Assembly: GCF_900104265.1 (NCBI RefSeq)
Contig: NZ_FNJJ01000002.1
Location: forward strand, 49,370 to 113,369
Source of the DNA: Ectopseudomonas guguanensis
GTDB lineage: Bacteria > Pseudomonadota > Gammaproteobacteria > Pseudomonadales > Pseudomonadaceae
Direction of reading: 5' to 3'
DNA length: 64,000 nucleotides
A program made the position numbers and the translations under genes. Below, piece by piece: positions 36,266 through 45,619 of this stretch. Numbering within the stretch: position 1 is the first letter of the stretch; every line of letters starts with the position of its first letter. Under the pieces are notes generated by a model that saw nothing but the letters and a program-made list of their open reading frames with translations, was not told where the DNA came from and did no database searches.

Positions 36266-37606
36266 ATGAACCGTCAGAGAGCCCTGATCGTCGACGACGA
36301 ACCCGATATCCGCGAACTGCTGGAAATCACCCTCGGACGCATGAAGCTGGACACCCGCAGCGCCCGCAACGTCAAGGAAGCGCGCGAGTGGCTGGCGCGC
36401 GAGCCCTTCGACCTGTGCCTGACCGACATGCGCCTGCCCGACGGCACCGGCCTGGATCTGGTGCAGTACATCCAGCAGCGTCATCCACAGGTTCCGGTGG
36501 CGATGATCACCGCCTACGGCAGCCTGGATACCGCGATCAACTCGCTCAAGGCCGGGGCCTTCGACTTCCTCACCAAACCGGTGGACCTCGGCCGGCTGCG
36601 CGAACTGGTCGCCACCGCCCTGCGCATTCGCTCGCCCGAAGGCGAGGAAACCCCGGTCGACAGCCGCCTGCTCGGTGACTCCCCGCCGATGAAGTCGCTG
36701 CGCAAGCAGATCCAGAAACTCTCGCGCAGCCAGGCGCCGGTCTACATCAGCGGCGAATCGGGCAGCGGCAAGGAACTGGTGGCCCGCCTGATCCACGAAC
36801 AGGGCCCGCGCGTCGAGCAGCCCTTCGTTCCGGTCAACTGTGGCGCGATTCCCTCGGAGCTGATGGAAAGCGAGTTCTTCGGTCACAAGAAAGGCAGCTT
36901 CACCGGCGCCATCGAAGACAAGCAGGGCCTGTTCCAGGCCGCCAATGGCGGCACCCTGTTCCTCGACGAGGTTGCCGACCTGCCGCTGCCGATGCAGGTC
37001 AAACTGCTGCGCGCCATCCAGGAAAAAGCCGTGCGCGCGGTCGGCGGCCAGCAGGAAGTGGTGGTCGATGTACGCATCCTCTGCGCCACCCACAAGGACC
37101 TGGCCGCCGAAGTCGCTGCCGGCCGTTTCCGCCAGGATCTCTACTATCGCCTCAACGTCATCGAACTGCGCGTGCCGCCACTGCGCGAGCGCCGCGAGGA
37201 CATCGCCCAGCTGGCCGAGGTGATGCTCGCGCGCCTGGCCGAAGGCACTGGCCTGGCCGCTGCCAAGCTGCACCCCGACGCGCTGGAAAAACTGAAGAAC
37301 TACCGTTTCCCGGGCAATGTGCGCGAGCTGGAAAACATGCTCGAACGCGCCTACACCCTCTGCGAAGACGATCAGATCACGCCCAGCGACCTGCGCCTGG
37401 CCGATGCCAGCGGGCCAAGCAACGAGGGCGGCGAAGCCAGCCTGGCGCAGATCGACAACCTCGAGGATTACCTCGAGGACATCGAACGCAAGCTGATCAT
37501 GCAGGCACTGGAGGAAACGCGCTGGAACCGCACTGCCGCCGCCCAGCGCCTCGGGCTGACCTTCCGCTCGATGCGCTACAGGCTGAAGAAGCTGGGCATC
37601 GACTGA
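36266..37606 (+). CDS. pilR: Sigma-54 response regulator PilR
   Basis: 446 aa NtrC-type activator of pilA transcription. The receiver domain has phospho-acceptor Asp54 with the acidic pocket DDE at 10-12 and Lys in TKP. The AAA+ domain has Walker A GESGSGKE (163-170), the sigma-54 contact loop GSFTGA (210-215) and Walker B LFLDE. The C-terminal Fis-type helix-turn-helix reads TRWNRTAAAQRLGLTFRSMRYRLKKL. Forms an operon with pilS. The pilA gene itself is not in this window. Confidence 0.97.
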   Translation: MNRQRALIVDDEPDIRELLEITLGRMKLDTRSARNVKEAREWLAREPFDLCLTDMRLPDGTGLDLVQYIQQRHPQVPVAMITAYGSLDTAINSLKAGAFDFLTKPVDLGRLRELVATALRIRSPEGEETPVDSRLLGDSPPMKSLRKQIQKLSRSQAPVYISGESGSGKELVARLIHEQGPRVEQPFVPVNCGAIPSELMESEFFGHKKGSFTGAIEDKQGLFQAANGGTLFLDEVADLPLPMQVKLLRAIQEKAVRAVGGQQEVVVDVRILCATHKDLAAEVAAGRFRQDLYYRLNVIELRVPPLRERREDIAQLAEVMLARLAEGTGLAAAKLHPDALEKLKNYRFPGNVRELENMLERAYTLCEDDQITPSDLRLADASGPSNEGGEASLAQIDNLEDYLEDIERKLIMQALEETRWNRTAAAQRLGLTFRSMRYRLKKLGID

Positions 37607-37632
37607 GGCACCCGACCCTGGTGGACGTGGCA

Positions 37633-37651
37633 GGGTGCGCTGTGCGCACCC
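37633..37651. repeat. Single REP-like palindrome between pilR and thiO
   Basis: GGGTGCGC (37633-37640) and GCGCACCC (37644-37651) with a 3-nt loop, in the 59-bp gap between convergent genes. Same family as the array at 1-360. Confidence 0.7.
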
Positions 37652-37665
37652 GCCCCAAGCTCAGT

Positions 37666-38763
37666 TCAGCCCAGCCGCCCTGCCGGGGCATAAGGCGCCG
37701 GATCGATGATCGGCTCGCGCCCGAGCATCAGGTCGACCAACAGCTGGCAGGAGGCCGGCGCCAACACCAAGCCATTGCGGAAATGTCCGCAATTGAGCCA
37801 AAGCCCGGGATGCGCAGGCAGTTCGCCGATAAAGGGAATGCCCTCCGGCGAGCCGGGCCGCAAACCGGCCCAATGTCCGACCACTTCGGCATCCTTGAGC
37901 GCCGGCAGCAGTTCTTCCGCGGAAGCCTTGAGGCTTTCCAGGGCAACATCGGTCGGCGTCTTGTCGAAACCGGCGTATTCCAGCGTACTGCCGATCAGGA
38001 CATGCCCGTCGCGCCGCGGGATCGCATAACGCCCTTTGGCAAGCACCATGCTCGGTAGAAAATCCTCGGCGCACTTGTAGAGGATCATCTGCCCCTTCAC
38101 CGGCTCCACCGGCAACTCCAGACCCAGCGTCCTGAGCAGCTCGCCGCTCCAGGCACCAGCAGCAAGCACCACGCGATCAGCGCGAATCTCACCGCCAGCG
38201 GTAACCACGCCACGAATCTGCCCATTCTCCTGAATGAAACCAGTGACCGGGCAATGCTCACGCAACTCCACATTGGGCATGGCCGCCAAGGACGCGCGCA
38301 ACGCCTTGACCAACCTGGGGTTACGCACATTGGCGACACCCGGCATATGCACTGCGCGTCCGAACCCGCCGCCCAGCACCGGCACATCCCGATAAGCCGC
38401 GGCAATATCCACCGAAAACAGCGGACGCCGCTCACGCGCTGCCCAAGCCAGCGCCTCGGCCTCGTCATCCAGATCCAGCCAATACAACCCGGTGACATGC
38501 ACCTCGGGATCGACGCCGGTGTCTTCCAGCAACTGCCGCGCAAACCCCGGATAGAAATCCTGCGACCAATGCGCCAACGCCGTCACCGCCGCGCTGTAGC
38601 GCCAGGGGTAGAGCGGCGAAACGATGCCGCCACCAGCCCAGGAGGATTCGCGGCCGACACGTTCGGCCGACTCGAGCAGAACTACGCTGACTCCTTTAGC
38701 TGCCAGAAGGTGGCAACTAAGAAGCCCCGCCACGCCCCCACCCACTATCACCACTCGATTCAC
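37666..38763 (-). CDS. thiO: Glycine oxidase ThiO-like FAD oxidoreductase
   Basis: 365 aa from GTG 38763, which has AAGGA six bases upstream; the TTG two codons earlier would leave no spacing. N-terminal dinucleotide-binding motif VVIVGGGVAGLLSCHLLA and a DAAO-type fold. Conserved: WAGGGIVSPLYPWRY and HWAGLRPGSPEGIPFIG, which closes the FAD site. ThiO oxidises glycine to dehydroglycine for the thiazole of thiamine; D-amino acid oxidase activity is an alternative. It sits between pilR and fimT in P. aeruginosa as well, opposite in strand, so its location inside the pilus block is conserved rather than new. Confidence 0.9.
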   Translation of the reverse strand: MNRVVIVGGGVAGLLSCHLLAAKGVSVVLLESAERVGRESSWAGGGIVSPLYPWRYSAAVTALAHWSQDFYPGFARQLLEDTGVDPEVHVTGLYWLDLDDEAEALAWAARERRPLFSVDIAAAYRDVPVLGGGFGRAVHMPGVANVRNPRLVKALRASLAAMPNVELREHCPVTGFIQENGQIRGVVTAGGEIRADRVVLAAGAWSGELLRTLGLELPVEPVKGQMILYKCAEDFLPSMVLAKGRYAIPRRDGHVLIGSTLEYAGFDKTPTDVALESLKASAEELLPALKDAEVVGHWAGLRPGSPEGIPFIGELPAHPGLWLNCGHFRNGLVLAPASCQLLVDLMLGREPIIDPAPYAPAGRLG

Positions 38764-38797
38764 AACCAATCCTTTTCAAAGATTTTATGCAGGCTGT

Positions 38798-38826
38798 TTG
38801 ACATAGCCTCAGTCTGGGCTAAACAA
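38798..38826 (+). promoter_or_regulatory. Candidate promoter of the minor-pilin operon
   Basis: A perfect TTGACA (38798-38803) with 17 bp to a poor -10 (AAACAA, 38821-38826), 47 bp before the fimT start. The weak -10 would fit an activator-dependent promoter; in P. aeruginosa the fimU operon is AlgR-dependent, but I find no AlgR consensus box here. Confidence 0.35.
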
Positions 38827-38872
38827 ATCTAGGGCCAGGAAGGCTTCTATCCCATGCAAAAGGAAAATTGCC

Positions 38873-39400
38873 ATGCTCCGAAATCAAAACCAGCACGCCC
38901 AAACTCTGCCCGAGCTACTTGTTACGCTGAGCATACTCGCAATCCTCATCGGTTTCGTTACGCCTGCCGTTGGCTCCCTACTGCAGAAAAACAGACACAT
39001 CAGTGAAATCAATCAGCTACATGCAAGCCTGAATTTTGCCCGTAGCATGGCAATACAAACGCGCACGATGGTCAGCCTCTGCGCTGGAGAGCAGTCCTGC
39101 GAAGGCTCACGCAACTGGCAAGGCAGAATTCTGATCTTCGTCGATAAAAACCGAAATGGCGTCTTGGATGACAACGAGCAATTGCTCAAGGCCGTTGATA
39201 TCAATCCCCGTCATAGATGGCACTGGAGCAATTTCCGTCAACAGCCCTACATGAGCTTTCGCCCCGACGGCATGACCCATAGCCTAAACGGCACCTTCAC
39301 GTTGTGCGACCAGCAATTGGCGATCAGAGGCCTCGTGATCAACATCACAGGCAGAGCGATAACCAGCCAGCAAGCCGATCCCGACAAATGTCAGGGATAG
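38873..39400 (+). CDS. fimT: Minor type IV pilin FimT
   Basis: 175 aa GspH/FimT family pseudopilin. The prepilin segment is HAQTLPELLVTLSILAILIGFV: if PilD cuts after Ala10, Glu falls at mature position 5 as required, but position -1 is Ala rather than Gly and +1 is Gln rather than Phe. C-terminal domain has two cysteine-rich blocks (CAGEQSCEG, CDQQLAIRG). Known FimT proteins bind DNA through a C-terminal GRxR motif; here the matching place reads GRAI, lacking the second Arg. Start ATG 38873 has AAAAGGA upstream. First gene of the low-GC pilin block. Confidence 0.88.
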   Translation: MLRNQNQHAQTLPELLVTLSILAILIGFVTPAVGSLLQKNRHISEINQLHASLNFARSMAIQTRTMVSLCAGEQSCEGSRNWQGRILIFVDKNRNGVLDDNEQLLKAVDINPRHRWHWSNFRQQPYMSFRPDGMTHSLNGTFTLCDQQLAIRGLVINITGRAITSQQADPDKCQG

Positions 39401-39496
39401 CCGTTCACCCTGACGAAGCGACCAGATATCACGGTTTGCTTCTTACCGGGCAAAAGCCTTGAGATGCTTTACTGGTCGATATTTCCGGGACCGGTC

Positions 39497-39970
39497 ATGC
39501 ATTATTCGAGAGCCTTCACCCTGATAGAGCTCATGGTCACGCTTGCCGTGCTGGCAGTGGTCATAAGTCTCGCCGCACCATCATTCAGCAACATGTTGCA
39601 GGAAAATCGGCTAGCCGCCATGAGCAGCGAACTGCAGGGGGCATTGCAGCTCGCCAGATCGGAAGCAGTCAGGCGCCGCGCAAACGTCACCCTGTGTCGT
39701 AGCAACACGACCCAGACCGCCTGCTCCAATGGAACCGACTGGGCGACCGGAGGTTGGATGATGATCGCCGGAACCGAGGTTCTCAAAGTCTGGGATCCCA
39801 TCCAAGGAGCCGTAGTTACCGGCCCGAACAGCGGGATTGTCTTTCGCAGCAACGGTATGGCATCCGCGCAAAGCTGGACGGTTACCCACTCCTCCTGCAC
39901 CGGTCAGCAGAAACGCACCATTTCCGTTAATGCGACCGGCAGCACCACCCTTGCAAAAGGCGACTGCTAA
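39497..39970 (+). CDS. fimU: Minor type IV pilin FimU
   Basis: 157 aa. Starts MHYSRA|FTLIELMVTLAVLAVVISLAAPSF, a class III prepilin with Phe at +1 and Glu5, but again Ala at -1. Four Cys in the C-terminal domain (VTLCRSN, TACSNG, SSCTG, GDC) can form disulfides. FimU belongs to the tip complex that primes pilus assembly with PilV, W, X, E and Y1. ATG 39497 is preferred to ATG 39464 because it gives the short basic leader; neither has a strong ribosome binding site. Confidence 0.9.
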   Translation: MHYSRAFTLIELMVTLAVLAVVISLAAPSFSNMLQENRLAAMSSELQGALQLARSEAVRRRANVTLCRSNTTQTACSNGTDWATGGWMMIAGTEVLKVWDPIQGAVVTGPNSGIVFRSNGMASAQSWTVTHSSCTGQQKRTISVNATGSTTLAKGDC

Positions 39971-40435
39971 ATGACCAAGCCCATTGCCCGGCGCCAAGAG
40001 GGCGCCACTCTGATCGAAGTCCTGATAGCCATCGTAGTGCTGTCCATAGGCTTACTAGGGCTTGCCGGATTACAAGTCACCAGCGTGCAGAGCAATCACA
40101 GTGCCTACCAACGTTCGCAAGCAACCTTGCTGGCTTACGACATGGCTGACCGCATGCGTGCCAATCGCACAGAAGCCCTGACCAACGCTTACGTGAGCTC
40201 AACCTTCCCTACGTCCTCCAGCAGTAACGCTGTAACCGGAACACAAGCAGCGAAAGACAAAGCCGAATGGCTCAACAACCTCGCTCGCAGCCTTCCCAAT
40301 GGCACCGGAAGGGTCCAGAAAACCGGCAATCTGGTCACCATCGAAGTGCGCTGGAATGACAATCGCGGTCGCATCGCGAAGAGCGATGCAGCTGCGGATG
40401 GCGATATGATTTTCACCTACCGGACAGAAATATGA
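39971..40435 (+). CDS. pilV: Minor type IV pilin PilV
   Basis: 154 aa. Leader MTKPIARRQEG|ATLIEVLIAIVVLSIGLLGLAGLQ with canonical Gly at -1 and Glu5. The segment QRSQATLLAYDMADRMRANR is typical of PilV/GspI-like pseudopilins. Begins immediately after the fimU stop (no gap) and its own stop overlaps pilW, so the proteins are made in coupled fashion. Confidence 0.93.
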   Translation: MTKPIARRQEGATLIEVLIAIVVLSIGLLGLAGLQVTSVQSNHSAYQRSQATLLAYDMADRMRANRTEALTNAYVSSTFPTSSSSNAVTGTQAAKDKAEWLNNLARSLPNGTGRVQKTGNLVTIEVRWNDNRGRIAKSDAAADGDMIFTYRTEI

Positions 40436-41409
40436 TCAGCACTTTTCCCAAACGCCAGGCGGGACTCTCGCTGGTCGAACTGATGATCGCAATCACCCTG
40501 AGCCTGCTGCTGATCGCTGGCGTCCTGCAGATATTTCTATCCAGCAAGCAGACCTACAGTACCAACAATGCCCTATCGCGGGTTCAGGAAAGCGGTCGCT
40601 TTGCCATGGACTTCTTGACACAGGATATCCGTAATACCGGCTATAAAGGTCAGTGTCTTGGACAACCGCTGACCCACGGTACAATCGATATACTTTGGCG
40701 CCTGGATAATCCGATCGAGGGCTGGAATAACGTCTCCGGCAAGCAACCTACGCACCTCACAGACACCCCCGTGACTGATACCGATACCATTAGGATCAAG
40801 CTCGCGGCCGGCCCTGTTGAAGTTCAGGCCGCAAGCGGAAACACTGCAACCAACAATACTATCAGCCTAGGCACCAATCCTTCGGGCATCGCACGGCACG
40901 CGATCACTCTGATATCCGATGCCATCAATTGCGACCTATTCCAAAATACCGCCACTAGCAACGCTACATCAGTTGCAAAAGCAGCCGGCGTTAACTGGAC
41001 ACACAACTACACAGGTATCACCGAGGTGCTGCCCCTGCAGAACGCTACTTATTACATAAGAGCCAATGCCGGACGCCCCAACTCGCTCGTCAGGCAAAGA
41101 CTTTCCGCCAGCACAACCGCCCCGGAGTGGGTCACGGAAGAGCTGGTTGATGGCGTTCAGGACATGCAGATTCTTTACGGTATCGCCGGAGCCAATCGCC
41201 AAGTTACCGACTATGTAACAGCCAACAACGTCACTAACTGGGACAACGTCGTAGCTGTTCGCATCAACCTGCTGGTGGTAAGCGCAGATACCAACGTAGT
41301 ACCCGAAAATCAGGTCATCGCCTTCAACGGGGCCGACGTCACGATTGCCAATCGCCGTCTGGCTCAGGTTTTCTCCACCACCATCGGCATCCGGAACCGT
41401 CTGCCATGA
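40432..41409 (+). CDS. pilW: Minor type IV pilin PilW
   Basis: 325 aa. Leader MISTFPKRQAG|LSLVELMIAITLSLLLIAGVLQIF, Gly at -1 and Glu5. The GspJ-like region QESGRFAMDFLTQDIRNTGYKGQC follows; the long C-terminal domain carries VQDMQILYGI. Overlaps pilV by four bases and pilX by four bases. Part of the tip-initiation complex. Confidence 0.93.
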   Translation: MISTFPKRQAGLSLVELMIAITLSLLLIAGVLQIFLSSKQTYSTNNALSRVQESGRFAMDFLTQDIRNTGYKGQCLGQPLTHGTIDILWRLDNPIEGWNNVSGKQPTHLTDTPVTDTDTIRIKLAAGPVEVQAASGNTATNNTISLGTNPSGIARHAITLISDAINCDLFQNTATSNATSVAKAAGVNWTHNYTGITEVLPLQNATYYIRANAGRPNSLVRQRLSASTTAPEWVTEELVDGVQDMQILYGIAGANRQVTDYVTANNVTNWDNVVAVRINLLVVSADTNVVPENQVIAFNGADVTIANRRLAQVFSTTIGIRNRLP

Positions 41410-41879
41410 ATAGTTTCCATTACTCTCCTCGACAGCAACGAGGCGCAATATTGATCGTCGCCCTGATCATGTTGCTGCTGCTTACCATCATCGGCCTGAG
41501 CAGCATGCGTGGCACATCACTTCAGGAAAACATGGCCGGCAACATGCGCGATAGCAACTTGGCCTTGCAGGCTTCCGAGGCCGCGCTTCGAAAAGGTGAA
41601 GAAGTGGTAGTCAACAAGTTTCTCGCAGGCTCGCTGAATACCCTGGAAACAGCCGCACAAACGGGAACCTATGCGGACTTTACGGATACGGCCCAGACTC
41701 CCGGATACCGAATAACGCTACTAGCCAAGATTCGCACCAGTACCGAGGCGGGCGCCCCCATCGACGATGAAGGTGCATTGGTCAGGGTTGAGTCGGACGG
41801 CTACGGACGCAGCACCAAGAGTGACAACACCCCAAGCGCACAAACCCGACTCCGCTCCACCTTTCTGGTCGAGCAGTAA
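41406..41879 (+). CDS. pilX: Minor type IV pilin PilX
   Basis: 157 aa. Leader MNSFHYSPRQQRG|AILIVALIMLLLLTIIGLSSM with Val rather than Glu at mature position 5, as in the GspK-like tip pilins. The family block MRGTSLQENMAGNMRDSNLALQASEAALR is clear. Absence of Glu5 fits a role at the very tip, where no preceding subunit has to be matched (established reasoning for GspK). Confidence 0.92.
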   Translation: MNSFHYSPRQQRGAILIVALIMLLLLTIIGLSSMRGTSLQENMAGNMRDSNLALQASEAALRKGEEVVVNKFLAGSLNTLETAAQTGTYADFTDTAQTPGYRITLLAKIRTSTEAGAPIDDEGALVRVESDGYGRSTKSDNTPSAQTRLRSTFLVEQ

Positions 41880-41917
41880 TCCACTCTGCTCGAACAATAT
41901 TTAACGGAGTTTCTATA

Positions 41918-44900
41918 ATGAATTCTCGCCAAATAACACTGAACACGTTGAAAACCAACGCCAGTTTCTTACTGACACTTTGCATCGCTATAGCTGCAAC
42001 ACCTGCCCAAGCCACCGTAGCTCAGGCCCCCTTGCTACTCGGAGGCGGTAACGTGCCTGGCAACCTGGCTCTGGTGCCATCGGTTGAATTCCCAACAGTC
42101 ATCAGCGTGGCTAACATCAGCAACACTTATAGCCATAGCGCTACGTATACAGGCTACTTCGACAGTGAAAAATGCTACGAATATAATCGCCAGCAGATAT
42201 CACATGTTTTCTTTGGAACCATCAGTGGCAATGACGGCGGGGGTTACTTTACCCCAACGCGCTGGAGTCGAACTTGCAACGGCGCTCAGGAATGGAGTGG
42301 AAACTACCTGAACTGGGCCACCACCCAGACCATTGATCCATTCCGCATGGCCCTGACCGGTGGCTATAGGGTAGTGGACACAACATCCCAGACCATATTG
42401 GAAAAAGCGACCCGCGCAGGCCGGACCAACTATTTCCCTAACAGACAGGTAACTGGGGACGCCACGATCACTAATATCTCACCCTATACCAGTGGCACCT
42501 TGGCAAGCTCTGTTACTAGCGCCAACAGTAATGCCAGCAGCGCCGTTCAAAATTATCAGAGGAATAAGACCCTAAGAATCACCAACGGCACTAATACTGC
42601 TTACTTCTCTGTCCGGGTGGAAGTCTGCAAGAATGAAGCATTGCTTGAAGCCAACTGCGTTCGTTATGGCAACATCTGGAAGCCTGAAGGGCTTATCCAA
42701 CGCTATGCCAATGACATTCGCTACAGCGCGTTCAGCTATTTGAACATTGACGGCAATACCCGCAATGGTGGCGTATTGCGCGCCCAGCAAAAATATGTCG
42801 GGCAAAACATGCGCGTTCCCGGCGTATCCGGAGTGTCAACCAATCCTGACGCAGAATGGAGCCCCACAACCGGGATCATCTATGCAAATCCCCATAACGA
42901 TGCCACCGGCAATAGCGGCGTAATAAACTATATCAATAAATTTGGCGAGCTAACCAACGTTCACAAGTCAAACGATCCGGTTAGCGAGCTCTATTATGCA
43001 GCACTCCGCTACTTCAAGAACCAGGGAAACATTGCTGCCTATTCAAATACGACCGATGAAGCACAGAAGGATAAATTCCCCGTCATAACCGACTGGTCGG
43101 ACCCTATCCAGTATGCTTGCCAGAAAAACGTCATCCTGGGCATTGGCGACGTAAACACCCACGAGGACCGGGACCTTCCCCATTCGGATGACACTCTAAA
43201 CGTCAATGCTTACACGCAGAAAGTATTCGACCTAGAAGGTGTTAGCAAAACAGCCAACAGTGTATTCACTGGGCGTGGAAACTCTGCTTATATAGCCGGC
43301 CTAGCCTACTATGCCAATACCACAGATATTCGCAGTAACATCGCTGGCAAACAGACCGTGTCTACCTATTGGGTTGACGTACGTGAAGATCGAACTTTGG
43401 AGGGCAAAGCTAACAACCAATACTGGTTGGCCGCCAAGTATGGTGGCTTCAAGGTCCCTACCGATTTTGGCGCAGCTTTGTCTCGTTCCTCTGCACTGAA
43501 TCAAGCCTGGTGGTACACCACCAGCGATATGCTGGCACTGGGTCTCGATGGCAACGGCGGTACCGAAAGGCGCCCTGATAATTTCTTCGTTGCCAGTGAC
43601 GCAACCAACATGGTTGAAGGTCTGAGAAAGGCCTTCGCCCAGATCTCCAACGAGGTGCAAAGCACTACAGCCTCTTTGGCGACCAACTCCACCCGACTGG
43701 AAACCGATACGGCAGTCTTCCAGTCTCGCCTGGATAGCCGCTTCTGGAGTGGTGATCTGCTGGCCCGGCGAGTCGGCAGTAATGGCGTAGTGGAGAGCAA
43801 TGCAGCCTGGAGTGCAGCTCAAAAGCTCGACAGTCTCAGCTCCGTCGACTCACGCAAGATTTTCACGTCCACTCCTGCCACTACCGCAGGGGCTTCGAAT
43901 GAGCTGATCACGACTACGGGAGTCAACTTCACCTGGAGCGCTTTAAGCAACGCTCAGCGAGCTCTGCTTCAGCGCACAGGTGAATCCACAACGACAATCG
44001 CAGAAAATCGCCTGGCCTATCTGCGGGGCGACCGCAGAAATGAAATCACCACAGAAGACCGCACCAAGCCCTTCCGTCAGCGCGGTAGCCGCCTCGGCGA
44101 TATCGTGAACTCGGACCCGCAGTACATTCATAATCAGGACTTTGGTTATTCACGGCTTAGTTGGAGCAATGGCGCAGTAGGCTCCGCCTACACGACCTTC
44201 CGTGCCAGCGCCGCCTATAGAGCGCGCACGCCTATGGTTCTAGTCGGCGCCAACGATGGCATGCTGCACGGCTTCGATGCCCGGGTGGGCACCACCGATA
44301 CTACCAATGGCGGCAACGAGCTTTTCGCCTACGTTCCTAACAGCGTGTTCAGTAACCTCATCAATTTGACCGATCCGGCCTATTCGCACCTTTATTATGT
44401 AGACGGCACGCCCCGTGCCTCCGACGTCTACATAAATAACGCGTGGAAAACGATGGCCGTCGGCACCACAGGCGCAGGTGGCAAGAGCGTCTTCGCTCTC
44501 GATATCACCAACCCCAGCAACATGAGCAGCAGTAGTTTCATGTGGGAGTTCAGCCACCCTGATATGGGTTACACCATGGGCCAACCAGCCCTGGTTGCCC
44601 TGCCCAACCAGAAGTTTGGCGTAATCGTCAGCAGCGGCTATCACAATAGCGCACCAGCAAACGGTAAGGTATGGATCCTCGATGCCGCTGACGGCAGCAT
44701 CATCCGTCAATTTCAGTTGCCCACCACCGGCAACCTGGGCTCACCACTGGCCGCCGACACCGATTACGATCAGGTCGCGGACCGCATCTATATTGGCGAT
44801 ACCCTGGGCAACGTCTGGCGCATCGACCTGAACGGAAGCACACCGTCAGCCTGGGGAACCCCCAGCACCTTGGGTAGCAGTCCGCTCTTCATCGCCAAAG

Positions 44901-45616
44901 ACGGCAGCGGCAACCGCCAGGCCATCACTGCGCCTCTTTCGTCGGCATTCAACGACAAGAACGAGCACATGGTGTTCTTTGGTACCGGTAGTTTCTACCG
45001 CAACGGCGATAATGAAATACCCACCAACCCACCAGTTGACAGTTTCTATGGTGTTATCGATCGAGGCACAGCTATTGATGGACGCAGCACGCTGCTCAAA
45101 CAGGCCGTGCTCAAGGAGGATACTGTCAACGGTAATCGAGTACGTGCCATCACCAATAATGCTCTGACTACCCAGAACGGCTGGTACATTGATCTCGGCT
45201 GGCTCGAGGGCACAAACGCAACTGGCGCCAAGGGAGAGCGTGTTATCAGCAAGGCAACCCTGCGCACCGACCGGGTGATCTTCACCACCATGACACCCTC
45301 TGCAGATCCTTGTGCATTTGGCGGTTCCAGCTTCATCATGGCCATGAACCTGTCCAGCGGCTCACGCTTGAACTACGTCTATTTTGATAGCAACCGTGAC
45401 GGGGCTCTGAACGCAGGCGACACCACCACGATCGGCGACGACCAGAATATCCCCTGGTCCGGTATCTCCGACACCAACGACGGGGTGGTCAAGGGCGTAA
45501 CACCTCTCTACAAATGGCTGTGCTTCGCTGGCTCCAGCGGCGCCACTCCGCAATGTGTACCTGTTGCCGGATCGCAACGTTTTGGCCGCCACTCCTGGCG
45601 CGAAGTGAGGGAATGA
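41918..45616 (+). CDS. pilY1: Type IV pilus tip adhesin PilY1
   Basis: 1232 aa, secreted (signal peptide ending TPAQA near residue 32). The N-terminal half is a variable domain; I see no DxSxS MIDAS motif, only QKNVILGIGDVNTHEDRD in the place where von Willebrand-like PilY1 proteins carry an ITDG stretch. The C-terminal half is the conserved PilC/PilY1 beta-propeller with a calcium loop DTDYDQVAD (947-955) and a second EF-hand-like loop DSNRDGALNAGD (1157-1168). RGD at 703-705 lies before the propeller. PilY1 controls extension/retraction and adhesion. Preceded by ACGGAG; 38 bp after pilX. Low GC (30 of 60 bases at 42421-42480). Confidence 0.94.
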   Translation: MNSRQITLNTLKTNASFLLTLCIAIAATPAQATVAQAPLLLGGGNVPGNLALVPSVEFPTVISVANISNTYSHSATYTGYFDSEKCYEYNRQQISHVFFGTISGNDGGGYFTPTRWSRTCNGAQEWSGNYLNWATTQTIDPFRMALTGGYRVVDTTSQTILEKATRAGRTNYFPNRQVTGDATITNISPYTSGTLASSVTSANSNASSAVQNYQRNKTLRITNGTNTAYFSVRVEVCKNEALLEANCVRYGNIWKPEGLIQRYANDIRYSAFSYLNIDGNTRNGGVLRAQQKYVGQNMRVPGVSGVSTNPDAEWSPTTGIIYANPHNDATGNSGVINYINKFGELTNVHKSNDPVSELYYAALRYFKNQGNIAAYSNTTDEAQKDKFPVITDWSDPIQYACQKNVILGIGDVNTHEDRDLPHSDDTLNVNAYTQKVFDLEGVSKTANSVFTGRGNSAYIAGLAYYANTTDIRSNIAGKQTVSTYWVDVREDRTLEGKANNQYWLAAKYGGFKVPTDFGAALSRSSALNQAWWYTTSDMLALGLDGNGGTERRPDNFFVASDATNMVEGLRKAFAQISNEVQSTTASLATNSTRLETDTAVFQSRLDSRFWSGDLLARRVGSNGVVESNAAWSAAQKLDSLSSVDSRKIFTSTPATTAGASNELITTTGVNFTWSALSNAQRALLQRTGESTTTIAENRLAYLRGDRRNEITTEDRTKPFRQRGSRLGDIVNSDPQYIHNQDFGYSRLSWSNGAVGSAYTTFRASAAYRARTPMVLVGANDGMLHGFDARVGTTDTTNGGNELFAYVPNSVFSNLINLTDPAYSHLYYVDGTPRASDVYINNAWKTMAVGTTGAGGKSVFALDITNPSNMSSSSFMWEFSHPDMGYTMGQPALVALPNQKFGVIVSSGYHNSAPANGKVWILDAADGSIIRQFQLPTTGNLGSPLAADTDYDQVADRIYIGDTLGNVWRIDLNGSTPSAWGTPSTLGSSPLFIAKDGSGNRQAITAPLSSAFNDKNEHMVFFGTGSFYRNGDNEIPTNPPVDSFYGVIDRGTAIDGRSTLLKQAVLKEDTVNGNRVRAITNNALTTQNGWYIDLGWLEGTNATGAKGERVISKATLRTDRVIFTTMTPSADPCAFGGSSFIMAMNLSSGSRLNYVYFDSNRDGALNAGDTTTIGDDQNIPWSGISDTNDGVVKGVTPLYKWLCFAGSSGATPQCVPVAGSQRFGRHSWREVRE

Positions 45617-45619
45617 ATA

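Noticed and set aside
37666..38763. thiO as a recent insertion in the pilus locus
   Set aside because: As I recall, P. aeruginosa has the same gene in the same place and orientation, so it is an ancestral arrangement.
39401..39496. Separate promoter or small gene between fimT and fimU
   Set aside because: The 96 bp show no convincing -35/-10 pair and no open frame apart from a possible fimU extension.
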